The translations under genes were made by a program, and so were the position numbers. The notes under the pieces are model-generated. The model worked only from the letters and a program-made list of their open reading frames with translations, had not been told where the DNA came from and did no database searches. Of a stretch of 64,000 nucleotides of DNA, positions 8,454 through 16,968 are shown one piece after another (positions within the stretch are counted from its first letter, which is position 1; each line of letters starts with the position of its first letter). Source of the stretch: DATCLS01 sp035296625. GTDB lineage: Bacteria; Actinomycetota; Acidimicrobiia; Acidimicrobiales; VFJN01. Where the stretch lies: NCBI GenBank assembly GCA_035296625.1, contig DATHAO010000034.1:1-64000 (forward strand), in the 5' to 3' direction.

Positions 8454-10166
8454 CTATCTGCCGAGGCGCTCCCGCGCGACGGCGGCCGCCCACCGGTAGT
8501 CGGCCTTGCCCGAGGGCGAGCGGACCACACGATCGACGAGGACCAGGCGCTTCGGCGCCTTGTAGCCGGCCATGCGGGCCTTGCAGTGGGCGACCAGCTC
8601 GTCGAGGGTCGGACCCCCGCCCGGCGCCGACGGACCCCCGCCCTCCCGCGACGCCGACGACCCCGGCGCCGACGGATCGGATCCCGGCGCCGACGCACCC
8701 GACCCCGGCGCGCCCGGTGCGACCGACGTGACCGGCGCCACCACCGCGCACACTGCGCTGCCCCAACGCTGGTCCGGCACGCCCACCACCAGGCAGTCGT
8801 AGACGGCCGGGTGCGCCATGAGGACGCCCTCGACCTCCTCGGGGAAGACCTTCTCGCCACCGGTGTTGATCGCCTGGGACCCTCGTCCCCGCAGCTCGAT
8901 CGACCCGTCCGACGCCACGGCCGCCATGTCGCCGGTGACGAGCCACCGCTCGCCGTCACGCTCGACGAACGCGGCGGCGGTCTTCACGGGGTCGTTGTGG
9001 TAGCCGAGCGGCAGCCGGCCGCCGGCCAGAACCATGCCGACCTCGCCCGACCCGGGCGTCACCCGGGCGCCGTCGGCCCCGATCACGATCGTGGCCTTGG
9101 CCGGCTGGTCGAACGTCCCGATGCCGGCCCCGTGGGTCACGTCGCCGGCCGTGATGCGCGAGGCGCCCTGGGTACCGGCCTCCGACGAGCCGAAGCCGTC
9201 GGCGAGCACCACCTGGGGCAGCCTGGCGAGCACCCGCTCCTTCGTGGCCGACGACAGCGGCGCCCCACCGTTGGAGAACACGAACAGCGATGACGCGTCG
9301 TAGCCGCCGGCCTGGTCCCACTCGTCGAGCAGCGGCCGGGCCACGGCGTCGCCCACCACGGTGATGATGTTGACCGCCTCGTCCGCCACCGCCCGCCACA
9401 CCGCCGCCGGGTCGAGGGAGCCGGCCATGAGCACGACCCGGTCGCCCGCGTAGAGGCGCGACAGCGAGGTCCACTGGGCCGCCGCATGCATCATCGGGGC
9501 GAGCGGCAAGTAGGTCAGCGGGTTGTCGTTGATGCGGCCGGGCAGCTGGTCGGGGCTGGTCACGGGACCGTGCAGCCGCATGGGGTCGCCGCCGCCGATG
9601 CAGGCGAAGAACGCGTCGTCGTGGCGCCACACGACGCCCTTGGGCAGGCCCGTGGTGCCGCCCGTGTAGATGACGTAGTGGTCGGCGTCGCCGCGGTCAC
9701 CGGGGTCGGGTCGGTTCGGGGACGCCGCCGCCAGCGCCTTCTCGTAGGCCTCGCCGGTCACGAGCACGTGGCGTACGGCCGTGCCGCCCTCCGCGACGAC
9801 CGCCTCGACGGCCGCGACGAGCGACGGCTGGGTGATCAGGGCCACCGCCCCGCTGTCGTCGAGCAGGTGGGCCAGCTCGTCGGCCACGTAGCGGTGGTTG
9901 ACGTTGATCGGCACGGCCCGCAGCTTGAACGCCGCCAGCATGGCCTCGAGGTACTCGGGGCAGTTCTCGAGGTAGAGCGCGACGTGGTCGCCGACCCCCA
10001 CCCCGACGTCGTCGGCGAGGTGGTGGGCCAGGCGGTTGGCCCGCTCCTCGATCTGCGCGTAGGACGAACGCCGGTCGCCGACCACGAGCGCCTCGCGCTC
10101 GGGCACGGCGTCGGCCGCCATCTCCCACACGTCGGCCAGGTTGTAGCTGCGCGGGGCGGCGACCAT
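8454..10166 (-). CDS. Acyl-CoA synthetase (AMP-forming, FadD-like)
   Basis: It should activate a carboxylic acid to its CoA ester via an acyl-adenylate. The 570-residue protein has the P-loop YTGGTTGLPKG at 167-177, an adenylate-binding FGSSEAGTQG motif mid-protein, the hinge GRGSQAINTGGEKVFPEEVE, and a C-terminal SPSGKADYRW holding the catalytic lysine. An Ala/Gly/Pro/Ser-rich insert of about 40 residues interrupts the C-terminal domain (8620-8740) where relatives have a short loop. It is the last gene of an operon; its ATG is 10 nt after the LLM stop. It likely prepares the acid produced by the upstream alcohol and aldehyde dehydrogenases for beta-oxidation. Confidence 0.87.
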   Translation of the reverse strand: MVAAPRSYNLADVWEMAADAVPEREALVVGDRRSSYAQIEERANRLAHHLADDVGVGVGDHVALYLENCPEYLEAMLAAFKLRAVPINVNHRYVADELAHLLDDSGAVALITQPSLVAAVEAVVAEGGTAVRHVLVTGEAYEKALAAASPNRPDPGDRGDADHYVIYTGGTTGLPKGVVWRHDDAFFACIGGGDPMRLHGPVTSPDQLPGRINDNPLTYLPLAPMMHAAAQWTSLSRLYAGDRVVLMAGSLDPAAVWRAVADEAVNIITVVGDAVARPLLDEWDQAGGYDASSLFVFSNGGAPLSSATKERVLARLPQVVLADGFGSSEAGTQGASRITAGDVTHGAGIGTFDQPAKATIVIGADGARVTPGSGEVGMVLAGGRLPLGYHNDPVKTAAAFVERDGERWLVTGDMAAVASDGSIELRGRGSQAINTGGEKVFPEEVEGVLMAHPAVYDCLVVGVPDQRWGSAVCAVVAPVTSVAPGAPGSGASAPGSDPSAPGSSASREGGGPSAPGGGPTLDELVAHCKARMAGYKAPKRLVLVDRVVRSPSGKADYRWAAAVARERLGR

Positions 10167-10173
10167 CACGCCG

Positions 10174-11307
10174 TCACACCGTCAGGGAGGAGGCGGCCTC
10201 GCGGCGGTAGCGGGTGGTCGAGTGCTCGGGGTCGCGGTCGAACTGGGGGATGACCTCGCGCCCGAACAGCTCCATCGACCCGACGACCACCTCGGTGGGC
10301 AGCGTGTTCGTCGTGGGGCTGAACGTGATCTGGTCGAAGCCCATCTCCACCCAGTTGCGGACCGACTTGGCGCAGTCGTCGGGATCGCCGATCACGGCGT
10401 AGCCCTCGGCGGAGAGCTGCTCGACCTGGTCAGGCGTGGGCTCCGGGATGCGCTCCGGCCACTCGGGCAGGTGCCTGGGCCGGGGCACGTTGTCGAGCCA
10501 GTGGTAGGCGAGCGTGGAGTAGTAGTTCATGCCCATGGTGGACGCGACCTCGAAGGCCTTCTTGCGGTCCTCCATGCACAGCATGTTGGTCACGCCCATG
10601 ATGTTGTCGTTGACGTAGTCGCCGACGGGCGTGGCGTCCACGATCGCCGTCTTGTAGTTCCTGACCAGCGGCTCCATCTGCTGGGGACGGCCCAGCGAGA
10701 AGCAGAACGCCCCGAGGCCCAGCTCGCCGGCCTCGGTGAAGGTCCCGGGGCTGCCGGCGGCCACCCACATGGCCGGGTGCAGCGGGCCGTGCGGCTTGGG
10801 GAACACCTGGCGCCCGGGCATGCGGAAGTGCTCGCCCTCGTAGCTGTAGGTGCCCTCCTTCCACATCTTCGGGATCTCGCGGATCGCCTCCCGCCACATG
10901 CCCTTCGTCTCCTCGACGCTGGCGATGTCGAAGCCGAGCACCTCGGTCGACGACGAGCCACGCCCGGTACCGAACTCGAAGCGGTTGCCGGTCAGGTGGT
11001 CGAGAAGCGCCACGTTCTCGGCCACGCGTTGGGGCTTGTTGACCGGCGGCGTGATGTTGAAGATCGCCGAGCCGAGGTGGACCCGCTCGGTCTGGGCGGC
11101 GCAGAACGCCAGGAACGCCTCGGGCCCGGGCATGTGGCTGTACTCGTGGAGGAAGTGGTGCTGCGGGCACCACACGTACTTGAAGGCGTTGCGGTCGGCC
11201 GTCTTGGCGATCTCCACATTGCGGAAGATGCGCTTGTGCTCGGCTGCGGGATCGTTGTCGCGCTCGAACTGGGGCACGAACAGCTGGGCGAAGACGCCGA
11301 ACTCCAT
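10174..11307 (-). CDS. LLM-class flavin-dependent oxidoreductase (luciferase-like)
   Basis: A 377-residue TIM-barrel protein of the bacterial-luciferase superfamily. It begins MEFGVFAQLFVPQFERD and has a family core around WCPQHHFLHEYSHMPGP, LGSAIFNITPPVNKP, and GNRFEFGTGRGSSSTE for the flavin phosphate. The histidine pair in QHHF fits the luciferase alpha-like subgroup that uses FMN with molecular oxygen, so a monooxygenase is more likely than an F420 dehydrogenase. It lies between the alcohol dehydrogenase and the acyl-CoA synthetase in one operon and would act on the same substrate, which is unknown. Confidence 0.85.
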   Translation of the reverse strand: MEFGVFAQLFVPQFERDNDPAAEHKRIFRNVEIAKTADRNAFKYVWCPQHHFLHEYSHMPGPEAFLAFCAAQTERVHLGSAIFNITPPVNKPQRVAENVALLDHLTGNRFEFGTGRGSSSTEVLGFDIASVEETKGMWREAIREIPKMWKEGTYSYEGEHFRMPGRQVFPKPHGPLHPAMWVAAGSPGTFTEAGELGLGAFCFSLGRPQQMEPLVRNYKTAIVDATPVGDYVNDNIMGVTNMLCMEDRKKAFEVASTMGMNYYSTLAYHWLDNVPRPRHLPEWPERIPEPTPDQVEQLSAEGYAVIGDPDDCAKSVRNWVEMGFDQITFSPTTNTLPTEVVVGSMELFGREVIPQFDRDPEHSTTRYRREAASSLTV

Positions 11308-11320
11308 GGTGTGTTTCTCC

Positions 11321-12403
11321 TTAGAGGTCCGTGACCGCCAGGACGCCCCGGTTGAGCTTCCCGTGGTGAAGGTCGTCGAGAGCCCGGGTGATCTCGCCGA
11401 GCGGGTAGACCTGGCTGACCATCTCGTCGAGCAGCAGGCGCCCGTCCTTGTAGAACGAGACGAGCAGGGGGATGTCGTGGTGCGGCCGGGTCGACCCGTA
11501 GCGGCACCCGAGGATCGACTTGTCGTTGTAGAGGTCGTTCACCACGAAGCTGGCCTCGGTACCGAGCTTGGGCACGCCGAGCAGCGTGAGCGTGCCGCCC
11601 CAGTCGAGCATGGCGATCCCCTGGCGGATGAGGCCCGGGTGGCCCACGCACTCGATGACGTGGTCGGCGCCGGTGGGGAGGCCGGCGGCCTTCACGGCCT
11701 CGACCAGATCGTCGGGCGCCACCGCCGAGGCGTCGACGAAGTGCGTGGCGCCGAAGCGCCGGGCCACGTCGGCCTTGGCGGGGTTGGCGTCGACCACGAC
11801 GATGCGCCCGGCCGCCGCGATGCGGGCGGCCTGGATCGCCGATTGGCCGATCCCCCCGGCGCCGATGATGACGACCGTCTGGCCCGGGCGGACCTTGGCC
11901 CGGTTGAGCACGGCCCCGGCCCCGGTGACGACGGCGCAACCGATGAGGCAGGCGGCGCTGAGCGGCACGTCCGGGTCGATGACCACGGCCTGGGTCTCGT
12001 GGACCACGACGTGCTCGGTGAACACGCCGGTGTTGGCGAAGCTGAACGCCTTCTCGCCCCCGACGGTGAACGGGCGGCCCAGCTTGCCCATGGTGTCGCG
12101 GCAGTGGGTGGGCTGACCCCGGTCGCAGGCGGCGCAGCGCCCGCAGTTACCGAGCGTGGTGAGCACGACGTGGTCACCGACCGCCACCTTCGTGACGGCG
12201 CCGCCCACCTGCTCGACCACGCCGGCGCCCTCGTGCCCCAGCACGACCGGCGTCGGGAACGGGATCGTGCCGTCGATCACCGAGACGTCGCTGTGGCACA
12301 GCCCGGCGTTGACGATCCGCACCCGCACCTCGTGGGGTCGCGGGTCCCGCACCGCCACGTCGTCGCGGACCTCGATCGCGCCGGTCCACACGATGCCCTG
12401 CAT
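11321..12403 (-). CDS. Zinc-dependent alcohol dehydrogenase (MDR superfamily)
   Basis: A 360-residue enzyme oxidising an alcohol to an aldehyde. Catalytic zinc ligands are C36 (GLCHSD), H57 (GHE) and the Cys of LIGCAVVTG. The structural zinc tetrad is C87, C90, C93 and C101. The Rossmann motif is GAGGIGQSAI, followed by VVVDANPAK for NAD. The LIGCAVVTGAGAV form resembles actinobacterial class III-like and NDMA-dependent enzymes. It starts 15 nt after the aldehyde dehydrogenase stop and is followed 13 nt later by the LLM gene. Confidence 0.9.
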   Translation of the reverse strand: MQGIVWTGAIEVRDDVAVRDPRPHEVRVRIVNAGLCHSDVSVIDGTIPFPTPVVLGHEGAGVVEQVGGAVTKVAVGDHVVLTTLGNCGRCAACDRGQPTHCRDTMGKLGRPFTVGGEKAFSFANTGVFTEHVVVHETQAVVIDPDVPLSAACLIGCAVVTGAGAVLNRAKVRPGQTVVIIGAGGIGQSAIQAARIAAAGRIVVVDANPAKADVARRFGATHFVDASAVAPDDLVEAVKAAGLPTGADHVIECVGHPGLIRQGIAMLDWGGTLTLLGVPKLGTEASFVVNDLYNDKSILGCRYGSTRPHHDIPLLVSFYKDGRLLLDEMVSQVYPLGEITRALDDLHHGKLNRGVLAVTDL

Positions 12404-12418
12404 CCGAGACGCCCTCCC

Positions 12419-13891
12419 CTAGCCCGGCCACACGATGGACTGGACCTCGCTGTACGCGTGCAGGGCGAAGCTTCCCCGGTCGCGCCCGACGCCCGAGAGC
12501 TTGAAGCCGCCGAAGGGCGCCTCGGGGCTCTGCTGGGCGGTGTTGATGGCGACGCTGCCCGAGCGCAGCTGCCGGGCCACCCGCAGGCCACGGGATGAGT
12601 CCCCGGTGAACACGTAGTCGTTCAGTCCGAAGTCCGTGCCGTTCGCCAGCGCGATGCCCTCGTCCTCGTCGTCGAATGGCAGGACGACGACGACCGGGCC
12701 GAAGATCTCCTCCTGCACGACGCGCATGCCGGGCTTGGCGTCGACGATCAGCGTCGGGGCCACGTAGAAGCCGCGGCCCAGGTCGGGTCGCTGACCCCCG
12801 GCGAGCAGCGTGCCGCCCTCGGCGTGCCCCGAGGCGACGTAGGCCTCGATGCGGTCGCGGTGCGGCGCCGAGATGACGGGGCCCACGACGGTGTCGGGCG
12901 CCAGCGGGTCCCCCACCTTCAGGCGCCCGGCCGCCGCGGCGAGGCCCGACACGAGTTGGTCGTAGATGCCCCGCTGGGCGATGACCCGGGTCGGCGCCGT
13001 GCAGATCTGACCCGAGTGGAACGCCCACACGCTGGTGATCGCCCCGACCGCCGTGCGGAGGTCCGCGTCGTCGAACACGATGCCGGCGCCCTTGCCGCCC
13101 AGCTCGAGCAGCAGGCGCTTCATGTCCCGGCCGGCCACCTCGCCGATGCGCCGGCCCACGCCGGTCGAGCCGGTGAAGCTGACCATGTCGACGTCGCGGG
13201 AGGCGACGAGGGCCTCGCCGGCCTCGGCACCGCTGCCGGTGACCACGTTGACGACGCCGGGCGGGAAGCCGGCGGCGACGACGGCGTCGGCCACGCGCAG
13301 CACGGCGAGCGGGTCCTGCGGGGCCGGCTTGATCACCACGGTGTTCCCCATGGCGAGGGCCGGGCCGACCTTGCCGGCCATGTTGACGAGCGGGAAGTTG
13401 TACGGCGTGATGGTGGCGACCACGCCCACCGGGCGCCGCTCGACGACCGTGCCGAGCAACCCGCCGGGGGCCAGCGCCGTGGCCGGCATCTCGACCGGCG
13501 GCAGCGGGGTGGCGATCGGCTCGGTCGACCCGCGGGCGTAGCGGCGGAAGCGGTCGATGGTCTGGGGGACCTGCATCGTTCTCGCCACCCGCATCGTGGC
13601 GCCGGTCTCGGCCTGCACGAGGCGCACGAGGCCGCCGCCGGGCCCGTCGTCGGCCTGGGCGGCGAGCAGGTCGGCCAGGTGGTCGAGCAGCGTGGCCCGG
13701 TGCTTGGGGGTGGTGCGGCTCCAGGCGGGGAACGCCTCGGCGGCCGCCCGGGCGGCGGCCTCGACCTGCGCGGCGGAGGCCTCGGGGGCGCGGCCCACCA
13801 ACTCCTCGGTGGCGGGGTTGACGACGTCGTAGCCGCCCCGCTCACCCGCCGGGCGGTCGCGCCCGATCAGCATGGTCGGTTCGTCGCTCAC
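12419..13891 (-). CDS. Aldehyde dehydrogenase, NAD(P)-dependent
   Basis: A complete 490-residue aldehyde dehydrogenase and first gene of the four-gene operon. It has N165 in TPYNFP, K188 in VIKPAP, the GSTGVGRRIG cofactor loop (241-250), general base E263 in LELGGKGAG and nucleophile C297 in SGQICTAP. It should oxidise the aldehyde made by the downstream alcohol dehydrogenase. The start is the GTG at 13891; TAGTCT (13900-13905) lies 8 nt upstream and overlaps a KstR-like palindrome, so a repressor there would block transcription. Confidence 0.9.
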   Translation of the reverse strand: MSDEPTMLIGRDRPAGERGGYDVVNPATEELVGRAPEASAAQVEAAARAAAEAFPAWSRTTPKHRATLLDHLADLLAAQADDGPGGGLVRLVQAETGATMRVARTMQVPQTIDRFRRYARGSTEPIATPLPPVEMPATALAPGGLLGTVVERRPVGVVATITPYNFPLVNMAGKVGPALAMGNTVVIKPAPQDPLAVLRVADAVVAAGFPPGVVNVVTGSGAEAGEALVASRDVDMVSFTGSTGVGRRIGEVAGRDMKRLLLELGGKGAGIVFDDADLRTAVGAITSVWAFHSGQICTAPTRVIAQRGIYDQLVSGLAAAAGRLKVGDPLAPDTVVGPVISAPHRDRIEAYVASGHAEGGTLLAGGQRPDLGRGFYVAPTLIVDAKPGMRVVQEEIFGPVVVVLPFDDEDEGIALANGTDFGLNDYVFTGDSSRGLRVARQLRSGSVAINTAQQSPEAPFGGFKLSGVGRDRGSFALHAYSEVQSIVWPG

Positions 13892-13899
13892 GATCCGTC

Positions 13900-13905
13900 A
13901 GACTA
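13900..13905 (-). promoter_or_regulatory. -10-like hexamer TAGTCT before the aldehyde dehydrogenase
   Basis: TAGTCT is 8 nt from the GTG start and shares four bases with the operator arm beginning at 13902. Confidence 0.4.
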
Positions 13906-13919
13906 GAACGTGTTCTAGT
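13902..13919. promoter_or_regulatory. KstR-like operator 1
   Basis: ACTAGAACGTGTTCTAGT has perfect 8-nt arms around GT. It fits the TNNAACNNGTTNNA pattern of KstR, the TetR-family repressor of sterol catabolism in mycobacteria and rhodococci. It overlaps the putative -10 of the aldehyde dehydrogenase operon. Other TetR proteins bind similar palindromes. Confidence 0.6.
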
Positions 13920-13950
13920 TTCCGGCAAGCGGGTGCGCCTTCCCTCAAAT

Positions 13951-13964
13951 TAGAACGTGTTCTA
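13951..13964. promoter_or_regulatory. KstR-like operator 2
   Basis: TAGAACGTGTTCTA repeats the core of operator 1, with centres 47 bp apart. It overlaps the putative -10 TACAGT (13963-13968) of the divergent amidohydrolase. Confidence 0.6.
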
Positions 13965-13968
13965 CAGT
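13963..13968 (+). promoter_or_regulatory. -10-like hexamer TACAGT before the amidohydrolase
   Basis: TACAGT is 7 nt from the ATG at 13976 and begins inside operator 2. Confidence 0.45.
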
Positions 13969-13975
13969 CAGACAC

Positions 13976-15205
13976 ATGAGCGACCTCGAGATCCCGCGGA
14001 TCATCTCGGTCGACGACCACGTGGTCGAACCTCCGGACCTCTGGTCGTCGCGCCTGCCCGCCCGCTACCGCGACCGGGGCCCCCGGGTGGAGCGCGACAC
14101 CGCCCGGTTCAGCTTCGTGGGCGGGAAGTTCAGCTTCGAGAAGGGCGTCGCGGGCGGCGAGGACTGCGACTGGTGGCTCTACGACGGGCTCGTCTACCCG
14201 TTCCCCAAGCTGTCGGCCGCGGTCGGGTTCGACGAGCTCGACGTCACGCCGACCACCTACGACCAGATCCGGCGGGGGTGCTGGATCCAGGCCGACCGGC
14301 TCGCCGACATGACGGCGAACCACGTCGACGCGTCCATCTGCTTCCCGAACACGCTGCCCCGCTTCTGCGGCCAGACGTTCTACGAACAGGGGGTCAAGCG
14401 CGAGGGCGGTGACGCCGAGCTCGCCCGCTTGTGCGTCGAGGCCTACAACGACTGGATGATCGAGGAGTGGTGCGGCGGCGAGGGCCGGGGCCGGCTCGTC
14501 CCGCTCACCATGATCCCGCTGTGGGACGTCGAGCTCGCGGCTGCCGAGGTCCGCCGGTGCGCGGACGCCGGCTCGCACGCCGTCGCGTTCTCCGAGAACC
14601 CACATCCTCTCGGCCTGCCCTCGATCCACTCCGGGCGGTGGGACCCGTTCTTCGCCGCCTGCCAGGAGACCGAGACCGTGGTCTGCATGCACATCGGCTC
14701 CTCGTCGCGCATGCCGGCCACCTCGCCCGACGCCCCGTTCATCGTGTCGTCGACGCTCACGTTCCAGAACGCCATGGGGTCGCTGCTCGACTTCCTGTTC
14801 TCGGGCACGCTCGAGCGGTTCCCGGCCCTGAAGATCGCCTACTCCGAGGGCCAGGTGGGATGGATGCCCTACGTGCTCGAGCGGGCCGACAAGCTGTGGG
14901 CGGAGCGCAGCGACAACAGCTTCGGCACGTCGCTGCCCCACCCGCCCTCCAGCTACATGGCGGGCCGGGTGTACGGCTGCATCTTCGACGACGAGACGGG
15001 GCTGCGGAACCGCGACGCCGTCGGAATCGACCAGATCTGCTTCGAGACCGACTACCCGCACGCCGACTCGACGTTCCCCCACTCGAAGAAGGTCGCCGCC
15101 GACATCTGTTCGCAGGCCGGCCTCGACGAGTCCGAGACGTACAAGCTGCTGCGGGGGAACGCCATCGTCGCGTTCGGCCTCGAGCGCTTCGGCATCACCT
15201 CGTGA
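13976..15205 (+). CDS. Amidohydrolase-2 (ACMSD-like) family metal-dependent hydrolase
   Basis: A 409-residue TIM-barrel hydrolase or decarboxylase. The N-terminal strand has ISVDDHVVEPPDLW, where the usual HxH is DxH as in many actinobacterial members. CMHIGSSS and FETDYPHADS supply the later metal and catalytic His/Asp. Members decarboxylate or hydrolyse ring-cleavage products and other carboxylates; the substrate here is unknown. It is divergent from the aldehyde dehydrogenase operon, shares its KstR-like control region, and overlaps the next gene by GTGA. Confidence 0.82.
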   Translation: MSDLEIPRIISVDDHVVEPPDLWSSRLPARYRDRGPRVERDTARFSFVGGKFSFEKGVAGGEDCDWWLYDGLVYPFPKLSAAVGFDELDVTPTTYDQIRRGCWIQADRLADMTANHVDASICFPNTLPRFCGQTFYEQGVKREGGDAELARLCVEAYNDWMIEEWCGGEGRGRLVPLTMIPLWDVELAAAEVRRCADAGSHAVAFSENPHPLGLPSIHSGRWDPFFAACQETETVVCMHIGSSSRMPATSPDAPFIVSSTLTFQNAMGSLLDFLFSGTLERFPALKIAYSEGQVGWMPYVLERADKLWAERSDNSFGTSLPHPPSSYMAGRVYGCIFDDETGLRNRDAVGIDQICFETDYPHADSTFPHSKKVAADICSQAGLDESETYKLLRGNAIVAFGLERFGITS

Positions 15206-16017
15206 GCGCGGACACGGGGGTGGGCCGGGGCACCGACGACCCCGACCTGGGCGGCGAGGTGGCGCTGGGCAGCGCCCTGTTCACGCTCGTCGAGCCGCAC
15301 AAGGGCCACGAGGTCGCCTACAACCGCTGGTACGAGCGGGACCACTTCTACGCCGGCTGCATGGTCGGGCCGTGGTTCTTCGCCGGCCGGCGGTGGGTGG
15401 CGACCCGCGACCTCAAGGACGTGCGGATCGGGGCCGACGGCGCCCACGGCCCGCTCTTCGGTGACGACCGGGCCGGCTCGTACCTCGCGCTGTACTGGGT
15501 GCTGAAGGGCCGCTTCCGCGAGAACACCGACTGGTCGACCCGGCAGGTGCACTGGCTGCACCGCCACGGCCGCATGTTCCCCGAACGCGACCACGTGCAC
15601 ACGATGCTCTACCGGTACCGGGGCACGTCGACGGTGGCCCGCGACGCCGACGGCGTGCCGCCCGAGCTGGCCCTCGACCACCCGTTCCGGGGCCTGGCGG
15701 CCGTCGTGGTCGAGCGGCCGGACGAGGAGGCGCCGCCCCGGCCGGTGCTCGACCCGGGAAGCCCCGTGGCGCTCTCGCTCGCCTTCCGGGCCGTGCCCAT
15801 GCCGCCGGGCGCGCCGGTGACCCAGCCGGGCACCGACGGCGTCGAGCACCGTGAGCTGCAGCTGTGGTTCGCGGGCGACGAGCCCACCGCCTGGTGGCCC
15901 GCCGTCGACGCCTACGCGGCGTCGCTGGCGGCCAGCGGCGAGGGGGTCGTCCGCTGGGCGTCGCCCTTCGTCCCCACGGTGCCGGGCACCGACCGCTACA
16001 CCGACGAGCTCTGGTAG
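15202..16017 (+). CDS. Conserved hypothetical protein coupled to the amidohydrolase
   Basis: A 271-residue protein whose GTG overlaps the amidohydrolase stop (GTGA), giving translational coupling. It contains ALFTLVEPHKGHEVAYNRWY and DHFYAGCMVGPWFFAGRRW. The YNRWYERDH pattern looks like a dimeric alpha/beta-barrel (EthD-like) strand-helix unit, and a second such unit may follow after residue 150. A fold assignment is tentative and no catalytic residue is evident. The neighbourhood suggests handling of the same hydrophobic carboxylate. Confidence 0.6.
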   Translation: MSADTGVGRGTDDPDLGGEVALGSALFTLVEPHKGHEVAYNRWYERDHFYAGCMVGPWFFAGRRWVATRDLKDVRIGADGAHGPLFGDDRAGSYLALYWVLKGRFRENTDWSTRQVHWLHRHGRMFPERDHVHTMLYRYRGTSTVARDADGVPPELALDHPFRGLAAVVVERPDEEAPPRPVLDPGSPVALSLAFRAVPMPPGAPVTQPGTDGVEHRELQLWFAGDEPTAWWPAVDAYAASLAASGEGVVRWASPFVPTVPGTDRYTDELW

Positions 16018-16064
16018 CGGGTCGCCGGCCCGCCCGGGTGGCCCGCCGGCCTGGTGCGGACGGG

Positions 16065-16823
16065 TCACCCGTCGATGGCGACGTGGCAGCCGGCCAGGTG
16101 GTCGTCGACGAGGCCGGCGGATTGCATGAGCGCATAGGCCACGACCGGGCCGACGAAGCGGAAGCCGCGCGAGCGCAGGTCCTTTGCCATGGCCTTCGAG
16201 GCGGCCGTGGCGCTCGGGATCTCGGCCATGGCGGAGAAGCGGGCCCCGGCCGCCGGCCGTTCGGGCGCCCCCTCCGGTGGGGCGTGGGCCCAGAGCACGT
16301 CGGTCAACGTCTCACCCGCGGCGTGGAGGGCGGCGACGGCGCGGGCGTTGGCGATCGTGGCGTCGACCTTGGCGCGGTTGCGGATGATGCGGGCGTCGGC
16401 CAGCAACCGCACCATGTCGGCCTCGCCGTACGCGGCCACCCGCTCGGCGTCGAACGCGTCGAACGCGGCCCGGAACCCGTCGCGCTTGCGGAGGATCGTG
16501 AGCCACGAGAGCCCGGACTGGAACGCCTCGAGCGTGAGCAGCTCGAAGAGCGCGCGCTCGTCGCGCAGGGGGCGGCCCCACTCGTCGTCGTGGTAGGCGC
16601 CGTAGAGCGGGTCGGTGCCCGCCCAGGCGCAGCGTGCCCGCCCGTCGTCCCCCACGACGAGGTCGGGGCGGGTGACGGGCAGCACGGGCCCTGCCGTCGA
16701 ACCGGCCGTCGACTCGGCCGTAAACCCCACCGTCGAACCGGCGGTCGACCCGGCGGTCGAACCGGCCGTCGACCCGGCGGTCGACCCGGCCGTCGACTCC
16801 TCTGCGCTCGAAGCCTGAACCAT
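16065..16823 (-). CDS. tag: DNA-3-methyladenine glycosylase I
   Basis: It excises 3-methyladenine from alkylated DNA. The conserved core starts about residue 63: CAWAGTDPLYGAYHDDEWG, with the first zinc ligands Cys and His. LTLEAFQSGLSWLTILRKR carries the catalytic Glu region, and DDHLAGCHV gives the last His/Cys ligands. The 252-residue length exceeds the usual ~190 because of an N-terminal tail of tandem STAG tetrapeptides. The ATG at 16823 has TACGGT 6 nt upstream. The gene stands alone between convergent and co-directional neighbours. Confidence 0.9.
   Translation of the reverse strand: MVQASSAEESTAGSTAGSTAGSTAGSTAGSTVGFTAESTAGSTAGPVLPVTRPDLVVGDDGRARCAWAGTDPLYGAYHDDEWGRPLRDERALFELLTLEAFQSGLSWLTILRKRDGFRAAFDAFDAERVAAYGEADMVRLLADARIIRNRAKVDATIANARAVAALHAAGETLTDVLWAHAPPEGAPERPAAGARFSAMAEIPSATAASKAMAKDLRSRGFRFVGPVVAYALMQSAGLVDDHLAGCHVAIDG
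16690..16800. repeat. 12-bp minisatellite encoding STAG repeats in tag
   Basis: About nine tandem copies of a 12-bp unit (typically GTCGACCCGGCG) encode TAGS, TVGF and TAES tetrapeptides in the N-terminal extension of the glycosylase. The 12-bp period keeps the frame whatever the copy number. Confidence 0.75.
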
Positions 16824-16829
16824 GACCGC

Positions 16830-16835
16830 ACCGTA
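16830..16835 (-). promoter_or_regulatory. -10-like hexamer TACGGT before tag
   Basis: TACGGT lies 6 nt before the ATG at 16823. Confidence 0.4.
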
Positions 16836-16968
16836 ACCGGGGGGTGTGACAGCCACGCGAGCGCTCGACGAGCGTGCCATGAGGAACCGGGGCGTGCCAA
16901 CACGAGCCCCGGACGCGGAGCCGCTGCGCGGGCGTCGAGGTGGACAGCGAGCTCAGGTGCGGGAGGGC

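Noticed and set aside
10169..10190. CTGACGGTGTGACGG as another TGAC-type operator
   Set aside because: The half-sites are direct rather than inverted, and the spot lies at a gene junction inside an operon.
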